Shown here one piece after another: positions 8,973 through 17,609 of a DNA stretch of 64,000 bases. The first letter of the stretch is position 1. Each line of letters opens with the position of its first letter. The stretch is from Candidatus Vicinibacter proximus (GTDB taxonomy: Bacteria; Bacteroidota; Bacteroidia; Chitinophagales; Saprospiraceae), in assembly GCA_016713905.1 (NCBI GenBank), contig JADJOE010000003.1:1302001-1366000 (forward strand), given 5' to 3'. A program made the position numbers and the translations under genes. The notes under the pieces were generated by a model. It saw only the letters and a list, made by a program, of their open reading frames with translations. It searched no databases and was not told the DNA's origin.

Positions 8973-10982
8973 TTAAGTCTTCAATTTTACGGACAGGATT
9001 TTATCTCCAACATTAATTATATTTAAGACATCAACTCCTCTGGTCATTTTTCCAAAAATTGTATATCGTCCATCTAAATGCGGTGCTGGAGAAAAGCTAA
9101 TAAAAAACTGACTACATTCCGTATCCGCACCTGAACTAGCCATTCCCAAAATTCCATCTTCGTGAAAATTTAATAATTTGGAAGATTCTGTCCGAATAGA
9201 ATAATCTAGACTTCCATACCCATCCCCCCTTGGGCATCCAGCCTGGATCACAAAGTTCGGAACAACACGATGGATAATTTTATCTTTAAAAAAATCTTTC
9301 TGAATCAGATCCATGAAATTGGCAACTGTACCAGGGGCAAATTTTGGATACAATTCTAACTCACAAACACCTTTATCTGTCTCTAATTCCACTTTTATTG
9401 TATCCGTCTTTCCTTCCAGTAATTTCCAGTTGATAGGATGATTAAAATCCGGATTTTTTGTATTTGCTGCTCTTTTACCACTTTTTGCCAGAAACTTTTC
9501 TAAGTCATTGTAAGTTTCAATATCTCTTGGGAGAGACAAAAGTTTCATAGCTTCTTTAAATGAGGAATCAGGCTTAAAGTAATATTTCAACATTCCGGAT
9601 TCTTGTTGAAATTGCTCTGCCATAATAGAAATGCTACCCACATCAGATTTTGTCACCAACTCATGAAGATGTGCTGAAATCATTTTGTAGATAGGATTTT
9701 TTGCCCCTCTGTAAATCGATGAAAAAGATGATTGTCTGAGGCTTTTGAATATAGCTTCAGTGGTGGTTGTCTTAATGATTGCATCCTTACTTTGTTCTGC
9801 TGTTCGGATGAAGTAAGGAATTTCCTTAGGATCTCGCCACAAGCATTTAAGATAAGCTGATTTTTCATATGGATTTCTTGATGCTGTCACCAATCCTTTA
9901 ATCTGATATTTTAACGATTCATGAGTTAACTTTTTATAAGGGGGTACAATTCTTAAAAGTGCGTCATACACAATGCTCTTAACTTGCCAGGACAGACCAC
10001 CTTGTCGAAGTATATTTCCAAGTGCTTCTTCATGAGTCTCATTGCCATTTTCTAAAAAATATTGTGCTCCTAAACTCGCAACATGTATCGATGGATTTTG
10101 AATAGCTTTTAATGCAAGGCCAAAAGCATTTCCTGATTTAAAGTTTTGAAGACCTTTGACAATATTTACTTGAATCCTTTGATCTAAACCCCTCCTGTAC
10201 AATTCCTCCAACTCTGTCAAAGCTGCTTGATTTCCTACCCGAGCTAATGCTGTAACCAAACACATTCTAACATTGGGATTTTTTTCTTCATAACAAGCCG
10301 TTTTAAGCAAATCAAAATAAGGTTTAGATTCAATTTCTTTAAAACGTTGGAGACAATGTGCTGCCATTAATCTGGCTTCATCTGTATATTTTCTTTGGGT
10401 GGCATATTCAACCAGTCTGGGAAAAGATTCTAAACAAAATTTTCCTCTCAATCCAAATCTATAAATTGCCAAGATTTGTCCAAGTAAATAAGCGGTGTCT
10501 TTAGGTTGATATGATTTCACATTACAAATCATTCTTAAAGTTGAATCCCCTCCACATTTACCTAAGGCCTCAAGAATCATCCTATTTGTCTTGAGAAACT
10601 GGCCACTCGAATCCACAGGAATGAAAGCTTTTATTAATTCCTGCTCAGCTGACTGGTGACCAATTTGTCCTAAGGACCATACAGCAGCTTGTCTGACTTC
10701 CTGAATGGGATCCGACAATAGTCCTATTAAAGCATTGACGACAGTTGAATCCTTGAAAGATCCAAAAGATTCCGCAGAAAGCAGTCTGTATTTACCATGT
10801 TCACTGTTCAAAAATAATTTGAGTGAATCTGAATTTCTTCTATCCCTAGCTTCGAAAATTTGGTGAACTATTGGATCTGAGAGAGAATAATCCAAGGATG
10901 AAGAAATGTTTTCAATCGGGGGAAAACACGAATTCAAGGAGCATACCAGCAATGCGTAACCTAGAATTCTAATCTTCATCAT
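8973..10982 (-). CDS. HEAT-repeat lipoprotein with C-terminal cyclophilin-type peptidyl-prolyl isomerase domain
   Basis: The 669-residue protein starts with a lipoprotein signal (hydrophobic stretch, then Cys19 after LNS). Residues about 50-480 are helical repeats of HEAT type, for instance EVRQAAVWSLGQIG. The last 139 residues (531-669) are a cyclophilin domain with IIHRVVPNFVIQAG, GMASSG, SQFFI and HLDGRYTIFG; the catalytic-type Arg is present. The expected role is proline isomerisation and chaperoning in the periplasm, with the repeats as a binding scaffold. The tryptophan of cyclosporin-sensitive enzymes is absent, as in most bacterial members. The frame opens with two Met codons; the second would work equally well. 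Confidence 0.88.
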   Translation of the reverse strand: MMKIRILGYALLVCSLNSCFPPIENISSSLDYSLSDPIVHQIFEARDRRNSDSLKLFLNSEHGKYRLLSAESFGSFKDSTVVNALIGLLSDPIQEVRQAAVWSLGQIGHQSAEQELIKAFIPVDSSGQFLKTNRMILEALGKCGGDSTLRMICNVKSYQPKDTAYLLGQILAIYRFGLRGKFCLESFPRLVEYATQRKYTDEARLMAAHCLQRFKEIESKPYFDLLKTACYEEKNPNVRMCLVTALARVGNQAALTELEELYRRGLDQRIQVNIVKGLQNFKSGNAFGLALKAIQNPSIHVASLGAQYFLENGNETHEEALGNILRQGGLSWQVKSIVYDALLRIVPPYKKLTHESLKYQIKGLVTASRNPYEKSAYLKCLWRDPKEIPYFIRTAEQSKDAIIKTTTTEAIFKSLRQSSFSSIYRGAKNPIYKMISAHLHELVTKSDVGSISIMAEQFQQESGMLKYYFKPDSSFKEAMKLLSLPRDIETYNDLEKFLAKSGKRAANTKNPDFNHPINWKLLEGKTDTIKVELETDKGVCELELYPKFAPGTVANFMDLIQKDFFKDKIIHRVVPNFVIQAGCPRGDGYGSLDYSIRTESSKLLNFHEDGILGMASSGADTECSQFFISFSPAPHLDGRYTIFGKMTRGVDVLNIINVGDKILSVKLKT

Positions 10983-11092
10983 ATTTATCTATCAATTGGC
11001 TTTTGGCCAAGATCATTTTCCTAAGAAAGTTGAAATCTCAAATAATTTACACAATTAAGAAATGAATCATAATGTATAAATCATTGCATGAC

Positions 11093-11533
11093 TTATTCTT
11101 CAATTATACGCTCTTCGTTGTCCTCTTCTTCAAATTGAGAACTTGGCCTGGCATCTTCATTTTGAACCGGAGCTTCTCGTTCTTTAGCTTTTACGCTTTT
11201 AGTAGCATGAGGAACCAATAGTAACCTTTGTTTATCAATCAACTCTCCGGTAACTGAGCAAATACCGTAAGACTTATTTTTAATCCTCACCAATGCCAAT
11301 TCCAGATTTTGAACAAATTGACGTTGCCTTTCTGCCATTTTAGTCAAAAATTCGATTTCTGTGTGAATGGAACTGTCATCAAACCAATCGCCCCCTTGTT
11401 CGTCGGCCATATTCTCCCTCATTTCCATTATCTGTTGTTCGATACCTTGTAACTCGGATTTGGCACTCACTAATTTTTCATCAATCAGGGCCTTGAACTC
11501 TTCCAACTCTTCATCAGAATATCTGGTCTTCAT
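11093..11533 (-). CDS. TraR/DksA family protein lacking the zinc-finger cysteines
   Basis: The 146-residue protein has an N-terminal coiled-coil hairpin (about 8-85) with DWFDDSS near the tip, a conserved position in this family. A globular segment (YGICSVTGELIDKQRLLLVPHAT) follows, where DksA proteins have a four-cysteine zinc finger. Only one cysteine remains, which is usual for the Bacteroidota branch as I know it. The acidic C-terminal tail (EEEDNEERIIEE) is extra. The likely role is binding RNA polymerase through the secondary channel and modulating initiation. A TAATTTTG element at 11551-11558 on the minus strand could be its -7 box, but no -33 match is seen. Confidence 0.85.
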   Translation of the reverse strand: MKTRYSDEELEEFKALIDEKLVSAKSELQGIEQQIMEMRENMADEQGGDWFDDSSIHTEIEFLTKMAERQRQFVQNLELALVRIKNKSYGICSVTGELIDKQRLLLVPHATKSVKAKEREAPVQNEDARPSSQFEEEDNEERIIEE

Positions 11534-11734
11534 ATGTTTAAATTTGCCCGCAAAATTAAGTAGAACTCCAGTCTTAATTGCTTTTTTAAGAGAATTAATA
11601 ACATTAAATTATTATTATATATATAAAATAAAATATTATCAGTTAGTTATAATATGAATAAACAAAACAGATGAATACAAAAACAAAATTGTATTGATTT
11701 CATTGTTAGTCTTTTAAGAATAATTCTGATATGG

Positions 11735-12670
11735 TTATACCATTGGCTTAAGTTTTTCCAACATTTCCATTGTCATGGATTCAAGGTTGTATTTAGGCTG
11801 CCAATCCCAATCCTTTCTGGCTAAAGAATCGTCAATCGATTCTGCCCAGGATTCTGCTATATTCTGGCGGAAGTCGGGTTTGTATTCGATCTCAAATTCA
11901 GGTATCCTCTTCCTTATTTCTGCAGCTATTTCTCCCGGAGTAAAATCCATTCCTACCAGATTATATCCTGATCGAAGACTCAACTTGTCCCCATCCGCTT
12001 CCATCAATTCGATCGTAGCGCGGATTGCATCATCCATATAAATCATTGGTAGTCTCGTATTTTCTTTTAAAAAACAACAATATTTACCTGAGCTTAATGC
12101 TTCATGGAAAATTTCAACTGCATAATCAGTTGTTCCTCCTTCCGGAAGTGATTGCCAACCTATAACACCTGGATACCTGATTGACCTAACATCTAGGCCA
12201 AATCTATTGTGATAATATGCACACCACATTTCACCAGCAATTTTACTGATTCCGTATACCGTTGTGGGCATAAAACTGGAATATTGAGGAGTATTTTGCT
12301 TTGGGGTGCTAGGTCCATAAATGGCTATTGAACTAGGAAAAAATATTCTCTCCAATTTCTTTTCAACGCCAATATCCAAAACATTTAAAAGTCCTTGCAT
12401 ATTGATTTCCCAGGTAATGGCAGGTTTCTTTTCACCACTTGCTGAAAGTATTGCAGCAAGATGATAAATCTGGTTGATCTCATATTCATCCACCACTTGA
12501 GCTATTCGGTCCTTATTCAAAACATCAATATGGACGAAATTTTGTTGCTTCTCTTTTGGTTCCCGGACATCCGAAGTAATTACATTGTCTGATCCATACT
12601 TATCCATAAGCGCTTTGGCCAATACAGTGCCAATTTGCCCATTTGATCCCAGCATTAGAATTTTAACCAT
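11735..12670 (-). CDS. NAD-dependent L-threonine 3-dehydrogenase (short-chain / epimerase-like type)
   Basis: The 311-residue protein has the extended short-chain dehydrogenase fold: GSNGQIG at residues 8-14, the SS of FFPSSIAIYGP (113-114) and the YxxxK pair at Tyr139/Lys143. The segment SIRYPGVIGWQSLPEGGTTDYAV is characteristic of epimerase-like threonine dehydrogenases described in Flavobacterium and Cupriavidus. It oxidises L-threonine to 2-amino-3-ketobutyrate, which a CoA ligase splits to glycine and acetyl-CoA. A glycine cleavage gene (gcvT) lies about 3 kb away in the same orientation. A generic UDP-sugar epimerase is the less likely alternative. Confidence 0.85.
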   Translation of the reverse strand: MVKILMLGSNGQIGTVLAKALMDKYGSDNVITSDVREPKEKQQNFVHIDVLNKDRIAQVVDEYEINQIYHLAAILSASGEKKPAITWEINMQGLLNVLDIGVEKKLERIFFPSSIAIYGPSTPKQNTPQYSSFMPTTVYGISKIAGEMWCAYYHNRFGLDVRSIRYPGVIGWQSLPEGGTTDYAVEIFHEALSSGKYCCFLKENTRLPMIYMDDAIRATIELMEADGDKLSLRSGYNLVGMDFTPGEIAAEIRKRIPEFEIEYKPDFRQNIAESWAESIDDSLARKDWDWQPKYNLESMTMEMLEKLKPMV

Positions 12671-12698
12671 ACTCTGGAAAATTTAGTTTTTAAAGTCA

Positions 12699-12732
12699 CA
12701 AACATAAAAAAAACCATATGTAATTTAACAAA
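12699..12732 (-). promoter_or_regulatory. Candidate promoter for the threonine dehydrogenase gene
   Basis: On the minus strand a perfect -7 box TATGTTTG (12706-12699) lies about 30 bp before the ATG. A TTTG element (12732-12729) is 22 bp upstream of it, slightly longer than the usual 19-21. The upstream element falls in the loop of the terminator of the preceding gene. Confidence 0.4.
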
Positions 12733-12746
12733 ATCACATATGGTTC
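12706..12746 (-). terminator. Intrinsic terminator after the coiled-coil protein gene
   Basis: A perfect 9-bp inverted repeat AACCATATG / CATATGGTT (12712-12720 and 12737-12745) has a 16-nt loop. Read on the minus strand it is followed directly by a run of T residues. It lies 24 bp after the stop of the upstream minus-strand gene. Confidence 0.75.
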
Positions 12747-12768
12747 TTATAATTGTAGAAAATCGTAA

Positions 12769-13749
12769 TTATTTAAGCTTAAATGTACTGGTACCTACCA
12801 GAAAGCCCTTATTGTAAATTTCTACTTGATAGACTCCTTTTTGGAAGGCCCCGGAATTTTCATATTTTCCGCATACCTCCTGAACATCATTCTTGTAATT
12901 TACATTTGCTTTTGCACTAAACTTAACCTGTTCTCCAGTCGCTTCATTTTTAATTATCCCTGAACCAGAAGATTCTATGGTTTGTGTTTCACCAATCGGA
13001 TTTATAATTCTTATGTAGAAAGTTTCATTTCCAGCATCCGCATTCACATTATTGGTAGTTTTAAAACATACCTCAACGAAGTCTACATCCTTAGCCTTAG
13101 ATTTTGAGGAAGGCTTTTTTCCTTCTCTATTTTGGTAACCTTCAGCCGATATCTTTGTAACTGCAATGGATGCAGCCCTATTTACCTTGCGGCTTAAATT
13201 CTCTCTTTCTTTACTGAGAGATTCTTTATCTGACATCAATGAATTCTTTGCTTCTGCCAGTTGCTGATTTTCTGCACTTTTGGTTTGGAGGTCTTTTGAT
13301 AAATTTTCCTTTTCCTCAGTTAAGTTTTGGTTTGAGGCTGTTAATGATTGGTTAGCCTCCTTTAATTTATTTATTTCGGCAACATATTCCGTTAGTTTAG
13401 CCTTCATCCCTTCCATTTCCTTTCTAGCAACTCTCAAGTTTTTACTGTCCCCCAATAAAAGGGTTATTTTTTCTTTCTGAAGCCTTAGTTCTTCCTTTTG
13501 AACTTCAATACTTTTGTTCAGTTCTTCATTGTCTGTTTTCATGGTATTGAGCTCTGCTACAGATTCCTGGTATTGTTTTTCAAGTTCCACTTTGGCTTTG
13601 TCCAGCTCAACAATTTCTGTTTCTTTGGCCAAATTATCCTTTTGAAGTCCCCTGTTATTAACAAATTGATATACATTAGCCCCAAAAAGGGCTAAAATTG
13701 CCACTAGTACAGCAGCTTTTAAATTTTGATTTGATCTGTTATCTGTCAT
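12769..13749 (-). CDS. Membrane-anchored coiled-coil protein of unknown function
   Basis: I do not recognise a named family. The 326-residue protein has one N-terminal transmembrane segment (about residues 10-30). A long, charged, heptad-like coiled coil (about 38-190, rich in Glu, Lys, Leu and Asn) follows, then a linker, and a C-terminal beta-rich domain (about 215-326) ending GVYQVEIYNKGFLVGTSTFKL. Two cysteines lie in the beta domain. The topology suggests a short cytoplasmic tail with coiled coil and beta domain in the periplasm, as in some envelope or gliding-related spacers (inference). It is monocistronic, with its own candidate promoter and terminator. Confidence 0.8.
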   Translation of the reverse strand: MTDNRSNQNLKAAVLVAILALFGANVYQFVNNRGLQKDNLAKETEIVELDKAKVELEKQYQESVAELNTMKTDNEELNKSIEVQKEELRLQKEKITLLLGDSKNLRVARKEMEGMKAKLTEYVAEINKLKEANQSLTASNQNLTEEKENLSKDLQTKSAENQQLAEAKNSLMSDKESLSKERENLSRKVNRAASIAVTKISAEGYQNREGKKPSSKSKAKDVDFVEVCFKTTNNVNADAGNETFYIRIINPIGETQTIESSGSGIIKNEATGEQVKFSAKANVNYKNDVQEVCGKYENSGAFQKGVYQVEIYNKGFLVGTSTFKLK

Positions 13750-13770
13750 AATATCCTATTGGTTAAGACG

Positions 13771-13802
13771 TAAATTTACCTATTAATGAAAAAACAATCA
13801 AA
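13771..13802 (-). promoter_or_regulatory. Candidate promoter for the coiled-coil protein gene
   Basis: On the minus strand TTTG (13802-13799) is followed after 20 bp by TAAATTTA (13778-13771), close to the Bacteroidota pattern TTTG-N19/20-TAnnTTTG. It lies 21 bp upstream of the ATG at 13749. Confidence 0.45.
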
Positions 13803-13844
13803 ATTATTGTCAATAAATTATTAAACACACTAAATCAATACATT

Positions 13845-14558
13845 ATGGAAACCAGAAAAATACTTTTTTTAGACATCGAAACGGTGAGTTCAGTAGCTTC
13901 ATTCGACCAGTTGAGCCCCGAGTGGCAGGATTTATGGATCTCAAAATCAAGGTATTACCTAAACTCAGAACCACAAAAGTCCCCATCTGAGATTTACCAA
14001 GAAAAGGCTGCAATCTTTTCAGAATTTGGCAAAATAGTTTGTATTAGCATCGGCTTTTTCAACGATGAAGACTTTCGGGTTAAAAGTTTTTTTGGATCAG
14101 AAGAGCTTATAATTTTAAAGCAATTTTTTGAATTGGTCAATAATCACTTCAATCATCCTGAACATGCAGGATTTTGTGGACACAACATTAAAGAATTTGA
14201 TATTCCATACATCTGCAGAAGAGCAATCATTAATGGTTTGAATCTTCCCACAAGTTTTCATTTACACAATAAAAAACCATGGGAAATTCAGCATATTGTA
14301 GATACAATGGAAATGTGGAAGTTTGGCGATTACAAGCATTTTACTTCCCTTGACCTCCTGGCATCCTGCCTTCAATTGCCAACCTCAAAATCAGATATTA
14401 GCGGTAAAGATGTAGGAAGAGTCTACTGGGAAGAAAATGATTTAATTCGCATCTCAAATTACTGTATGAAAGACGTTATTCTAACTGCAAGAGTCTTTTT
14501 AAAATTAAAATCAGGGAATCGTTTGGATGATGAAAATATAATATTTATTAAAGACTAA
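13845..14558 (+). CDS. Predicted 3'-5' exonuclease related to the PolB exonuclease domain
   Basis: The 237-residue protein starts with a DEDD-type ExoI motif (FLDIETV, residues 8-14). It has an ExoII region GHNIKEFDIPYICRR (about 113-127) and an ExoIII region with YCMKDVILTARVF (about 207-219). This matches the stand-alone exonuclease family related to DNA polymerase B. The acidic residues of all three motifs are present, so it should be active on DNA ends. It is divergent from the coiled-coil gene and apparently monocistronic. Confidence 0.88.
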   Translation: METRKILFLDIETVSSVASFDQLSPEWQDLWISKSRYYLNSEPQKSPSEIYQEKAAIFSEFGKIVCISIGFFNDEDFRVKSFFGSEELIILKQFFELVNNHFNHPEHAGFCGHNIKEFDIPYICRRAIINGLNLPTSFHLHNKKPWEIQHIVDTMEMWKFGDYKHFTSLDLLASCLQLPTSKSDISGKDVGRVYWEENDLIRISNYCMKDVILTARVFLKLKSGNRLDDENIIFIKD

Positions 14559-14677
14559 TCCCCTTAATTGGACATCATCCTTCATGTGTAATTTAGTCTG
14601 AGGCTCACTTCCTGTTTCCCATAAAACGCAGTTATACAATTACATTAAACATATAAATTAATTATATATTTAAATGA

Positions 14678-14709
14678 TTTGCTCATACATAATAATTGAA
14701 TTAACTTTA
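14678..14709 (+). promoter_or_regulatory. Candidate promoter for the T9SS cargo gene at 14739
   Basis: TTTG (14678-14681) is followed after 20 bp by TAACTTTA (14702-14709), one base from the TAnnTTTG -7 consensus. It lies 29 bp before the ATG. Confidence 0.45.
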
Positions 14710-14738
14710 CATCCATACCATAAACCAACCAATTGAGG

Positions 14739-15632
14739 ATGAAGCGATTATATTTAGCACTTGTTTTTCTTGCCATTGCACAGGTATCTATTTCCGCCCA
14801 GGATTGCATCGAAACTGTAAATAATAGCCTATCGATAGTTTCCAAACAAAATTTTGGTGGTCCAGATTGTTTGTTTACCATTCGGTTTTGTTTAAAAAAA
14901 TCTACTGCAGATGCAAAAACCGTAGAATATGCAGTGAACCATACCTATGGGACCATGACCAGGGTAAAAAACATTGAAAACTTTCCTGTGGGAACTGTTT
15001 TTTGTGAAGATTTTACTTTTGTCGCTGAGTGTAACTCTACTGCATCTTTTTTAGCAGAGGGGAAAAGACCTAATACCACCACCTGTGGCGTAGTGACGGA
15101 TTTTTTAATATTGCCAATTAAGTTAGTAGATTTTATTGCTGAGGTTAGCACATCAGGAAGTATTGCACTCAAATGGCAGACTGCTGTAGAAGAAAATACT
15201 TCCCATTTTATCGTTCAACAAAGTTCAGACGGCAGAATGTTTAGAGATGCGGGAAAAGTAAGAGCTGCTGGAACATCCGTTGAATTGAAAAATTATTTTT
15301 ACGAATTATTTCTAACAGATGCACGTGCAATATCCTATTTTCGGTTAAAGATGGTTGATAAAGATGGCACCTTTTCTTACAGTAAAATTGTCAGTTCCAA
15401 AAATGATCGATCCAGGAAAATTCGTCTGTTCCCTAACCCTGCTTCAGGTATTTTACATGTTGATCAGCAAGAGGCATTAACCTCCAGCAATTATAAGATT
15501 TCAGATTTGAATGGAAGATTTATTCAGTGTAATTTATTGAATAACCAAAAAACCCTTGATGTCAGTCATTTACAACCCGGCGTATACATTATAAGAATTC
15601 AAGACGAAATTTTAAAATTCATTAAAGAATAA
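14739..15632 (+). CDS. Secreted protein with type IX secretion C-terminal sorting domain
   Basis: A frame opens at a TTG six bases upstream, but ATG at 14739 gives a clean signal peptide (MKRLYLALVFLAIAQVSISA, then Q). The mature part has a small cysteine-containing domain (about 25-125), a fibronectin-like beta module (about 130-220, with LKWQTAVEENTSHF and FRLKMVDKDGTFSYS), and a T9SS type A sorting domain from about 232 (LFPNPASG) to the C-terminus (GVYIIRI, FIKE). It is expected to cross the outer membrane through the T9SS. The function of the N-terminal domain is unknown. A related beta module occurs in the protein at 23484. Confidence 0.88.
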   Translation: MKRLYLALVFLAIAQVSISAQDCIETVNNSLSIVSKQNFGGPDCLFTIRFCLKKSTADAKTVEYAVNHTYGTMTRVKNIENFPVGTVFCEDFTFVAECNSTASFLAEGKRPNTTTCGVVTDFLILPIKLVDFIAEVSTSGSIALKWQTAVEENTSHFIVQQSSDGRMFRDAGKVRAAGTSVELKNYFYELFLTDARAISYFRLKMVDKDGTFSYSKIVSSKNDRSRKIRLFPNPASGILHVDQQEALTSSNYKISDLNGRFIQCNLLNNQKTLDVSHLQPGVYIIRIQDEILKFIKE

Positions 15633-15691
15633 TGTAAATTTAATTTGTTGAGTGTAGTTATTTTTTAGAAAACTTCATTTTTTGCTTTTGT

Positions 15692-17605
15692 TTATTTTGG
15701 ATTTTTTAGAAAAATCTGGTCAAATTTTCTAGTAACCAGTTCTTCCCCTAGCATCTCATCTAAGATTAATTCCACGAATTTAATTTTATTGCTTGGAAAT
15801 AAATGATATAACTCATTTATCAATAAAGGAGATTTTTTTTGTAGTTTTTGGAGAATAATTCTTCTCCATTCGCTTACAATATTTGAATTTATTGGTGCAT
15901 CATTATTTTGAAGGCAATTGTCACAAATTCCACAAACCTTCGTCCCTTTTTCACCAAAATAATCCATTAAAAATCGCTGCCGGCATATACCTGTAGATAA
16001 ATAGTTTAAAAGGGAATCTGACCTTTTTTTAAAAACTGATTTTCTATGTTTAATCCATTTTTCATCAAGTTTAATTTCTTTGGAAGGAATTCGCTCGTTT
16101 AAAAATTGGATTCTAGGATTATCGGACTGAGGCAAATATTTAATGATACCAATTTTATGTAATGAACTGAGTATATTAAGCACTTTGCCATAAGGGACAC
16201 CAGAGCTTTTAGCCAATTGTGACTCCTGAATTCGTACCATAACACTAAAGACCCCCTCATAAGATCGAAGGATGGATTTAATTAATTGTTCAGCCTGTGG
16301 TTTCTCTTTATAGTATTCAAATAATTCTTCAGAAGAAATTAGAATCTGCAATTGACTGGGATGGTGAAAAGCTTCTGATAAATATACATAGCCTGCTTGT
16401 TCCAAAATTTTAAAACAACTCAGAGTTTTATGTATTTCCAACTTATATTGGGTGCAAAATTTAAAGAGATCAAAATCTACACTCTCCAACATAATTGAAC
16501 CAACTGCCACATCTAAGGTGTAACCCAAACATTGATAAACAAAACGAATTTCATCCATCCCCGGAAACGCAATTTCAAATTGCTTTACAATTCGTTTAAT
16601 ATCTTTTTGATGATAAAGCATTACTCCATATGATCTCGAACCATTTCTCCCCGCTCGTCCTACCTCTTGAAAGTATTCCTCCAAACTATTAGGCAAGTCA
16701 GCATGCAATACTAAAGACACATCAGACTTATCCACACCCATACCAAATGCATTGGTACAAACCATTACGCGAATATGATTTTCAATCCAGGCTTTTTGTC
16801 TTTGGTCTCTGGATTCCATGGGCAATCCTGCATGATAAAAGTCAGAAATGATTCCCTCTCTTTTCAGTTCATTACTGATCTCTACCGTCTGCCGTCTGTT
16901 TCTTACATAAATTAAAGCAGATGAATTCAATTTTTTAAGTACATGTATAATTTCGGATGTCTTATTTTCTTGTTCCCTCACAACAAGAGCCAGATTTTCT
17001 CTCAGAAAGCTAGTTTTAAATACATGAGCTTCAGGAATTCCTAATTGCTGAAGTATATCTATTTGAACCTCTGCAGTCGCTGTTGCTGTAAGTGCCAAAA
17101 CCGGACTATTAAACAATAATCGAAATTCATTTACTTTTAGATAGGCCGGCCTAAAATCATAACCCCATTGAGAAATACAATGTGCTTCGTCCACTGCGAT
17201 AAAGCTTATCTTAAGATGAATAACTGAGCTTCTGAAATTTTGATTTAAAAGCCTTTCTGGTGAGACATACAATAATTTAATTGTTCCTCCAGAACATTGT
17301 TCAAGTATTCTTTCTACCTCTTTTGCTTTTAAACCCGAGTGAATGAACTCCGCAGAAATGCCTCTTTTCTTTAGTTGGTTCACCTGATCTTGCATTAGAG
17401 CAATTAAAGGGGAAATAACTAAACAACAACCTTCAAGACATAAAGCAGGAATCTGGTAGCATAAGGATTTTCCTCCTCCCGTGGGCATCAACGCCAAAGT
17501 ATCCACAGATGAAAGAACAGATTCAATAACTTCACTCTGTATGGATCTGAAATCATCGTACCCCCAATATTTTTTCAGGATTACTTTGGGATCAGAGATT
17601 AACAT
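15692..17605 (-). CDS. recQ: ATP-dependent DNA helicase RecQ
   Basis: The 637-residue protein has superfamily 2 helicase motifs: MPTGGGKSLCYQ (Walker A, 40-51), DEAH at 139-142 followed by the RecQ aromatic-rich loop CISQWGYDFRPAY, TATAT (motif III), and motif VI in QEVGRAGRNG. After the helicase lobes come the zinc-binding cysteines (CRQRF...CGICDNC) near residue 550, placed later than usual. No clear HRDC domain follows, which is common in short RecQ proteins. It unwinds 3'-5' in recombination and repair. Its stop is 59 bp from the convergent T9SS cargo gene. Confidence 0.96.
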   Translation of the reverse strand: MLISDPKVILKKYWGYDDFRSIQSEVIESVLSSVDTLALMPTGGGKSLCYQIPALCLEGCCLVISPLIALMQDQVNQLKKRGISAEFIHSGLKAKEVERILEQCSGGTIKLLYVSPERLLNQNFRSSVIHLKISFIAVDEAHCISQWGYDFRPAYLKVNEFRLLFNSPVLALTATATAEVQIDILQQLGIPEAHVFKTSFLRENLALVVREQENKTSEIIHVLKKLNSSALIYVRNRRQTVEISNELKREGIISDFYHAGLPMESRDQRQKAWIENHIRVMVCTNAFGMGVDKSDVSLVLHADLPNSLEEYFQEVGRAGRNGSRSYGVMLYHQKDIKRIVKQFEIAFPGMDEIRFVYQCLGYTLDVAVGSIMLESVDFDLFKFCTQYKLEIHKTLSCFKILEQAGYVYLSEAFHHPSQLQILISSEELFEYYKEKPQAEQLIKSILRSYEGVFSVMVRIQESQLAKSSGVPYGKVLNILSSLHKIGIIKYLPQSDNPRIQFLNERIPSKEIKLDEKWIKHRKSVFKKRSDSLLNYLSTGICRQRFLMDYFGEKGTKVCGICDNCLQNNDAPINSNIVSEWRRIILQKLQKKSPLLINELYHLFPSNKIKFVELILDEMLGEELVTRKFDQIFLKNPK

Positions 17606-17609
17606 GAAA

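Noticed and set aside
14645..14881. 78-codon minus-strand ORF at the start of the T9SS cargo gene
   Set aside because: It overlaps the promoter and signal peptide region of the plus-strand gene and has no coding features.
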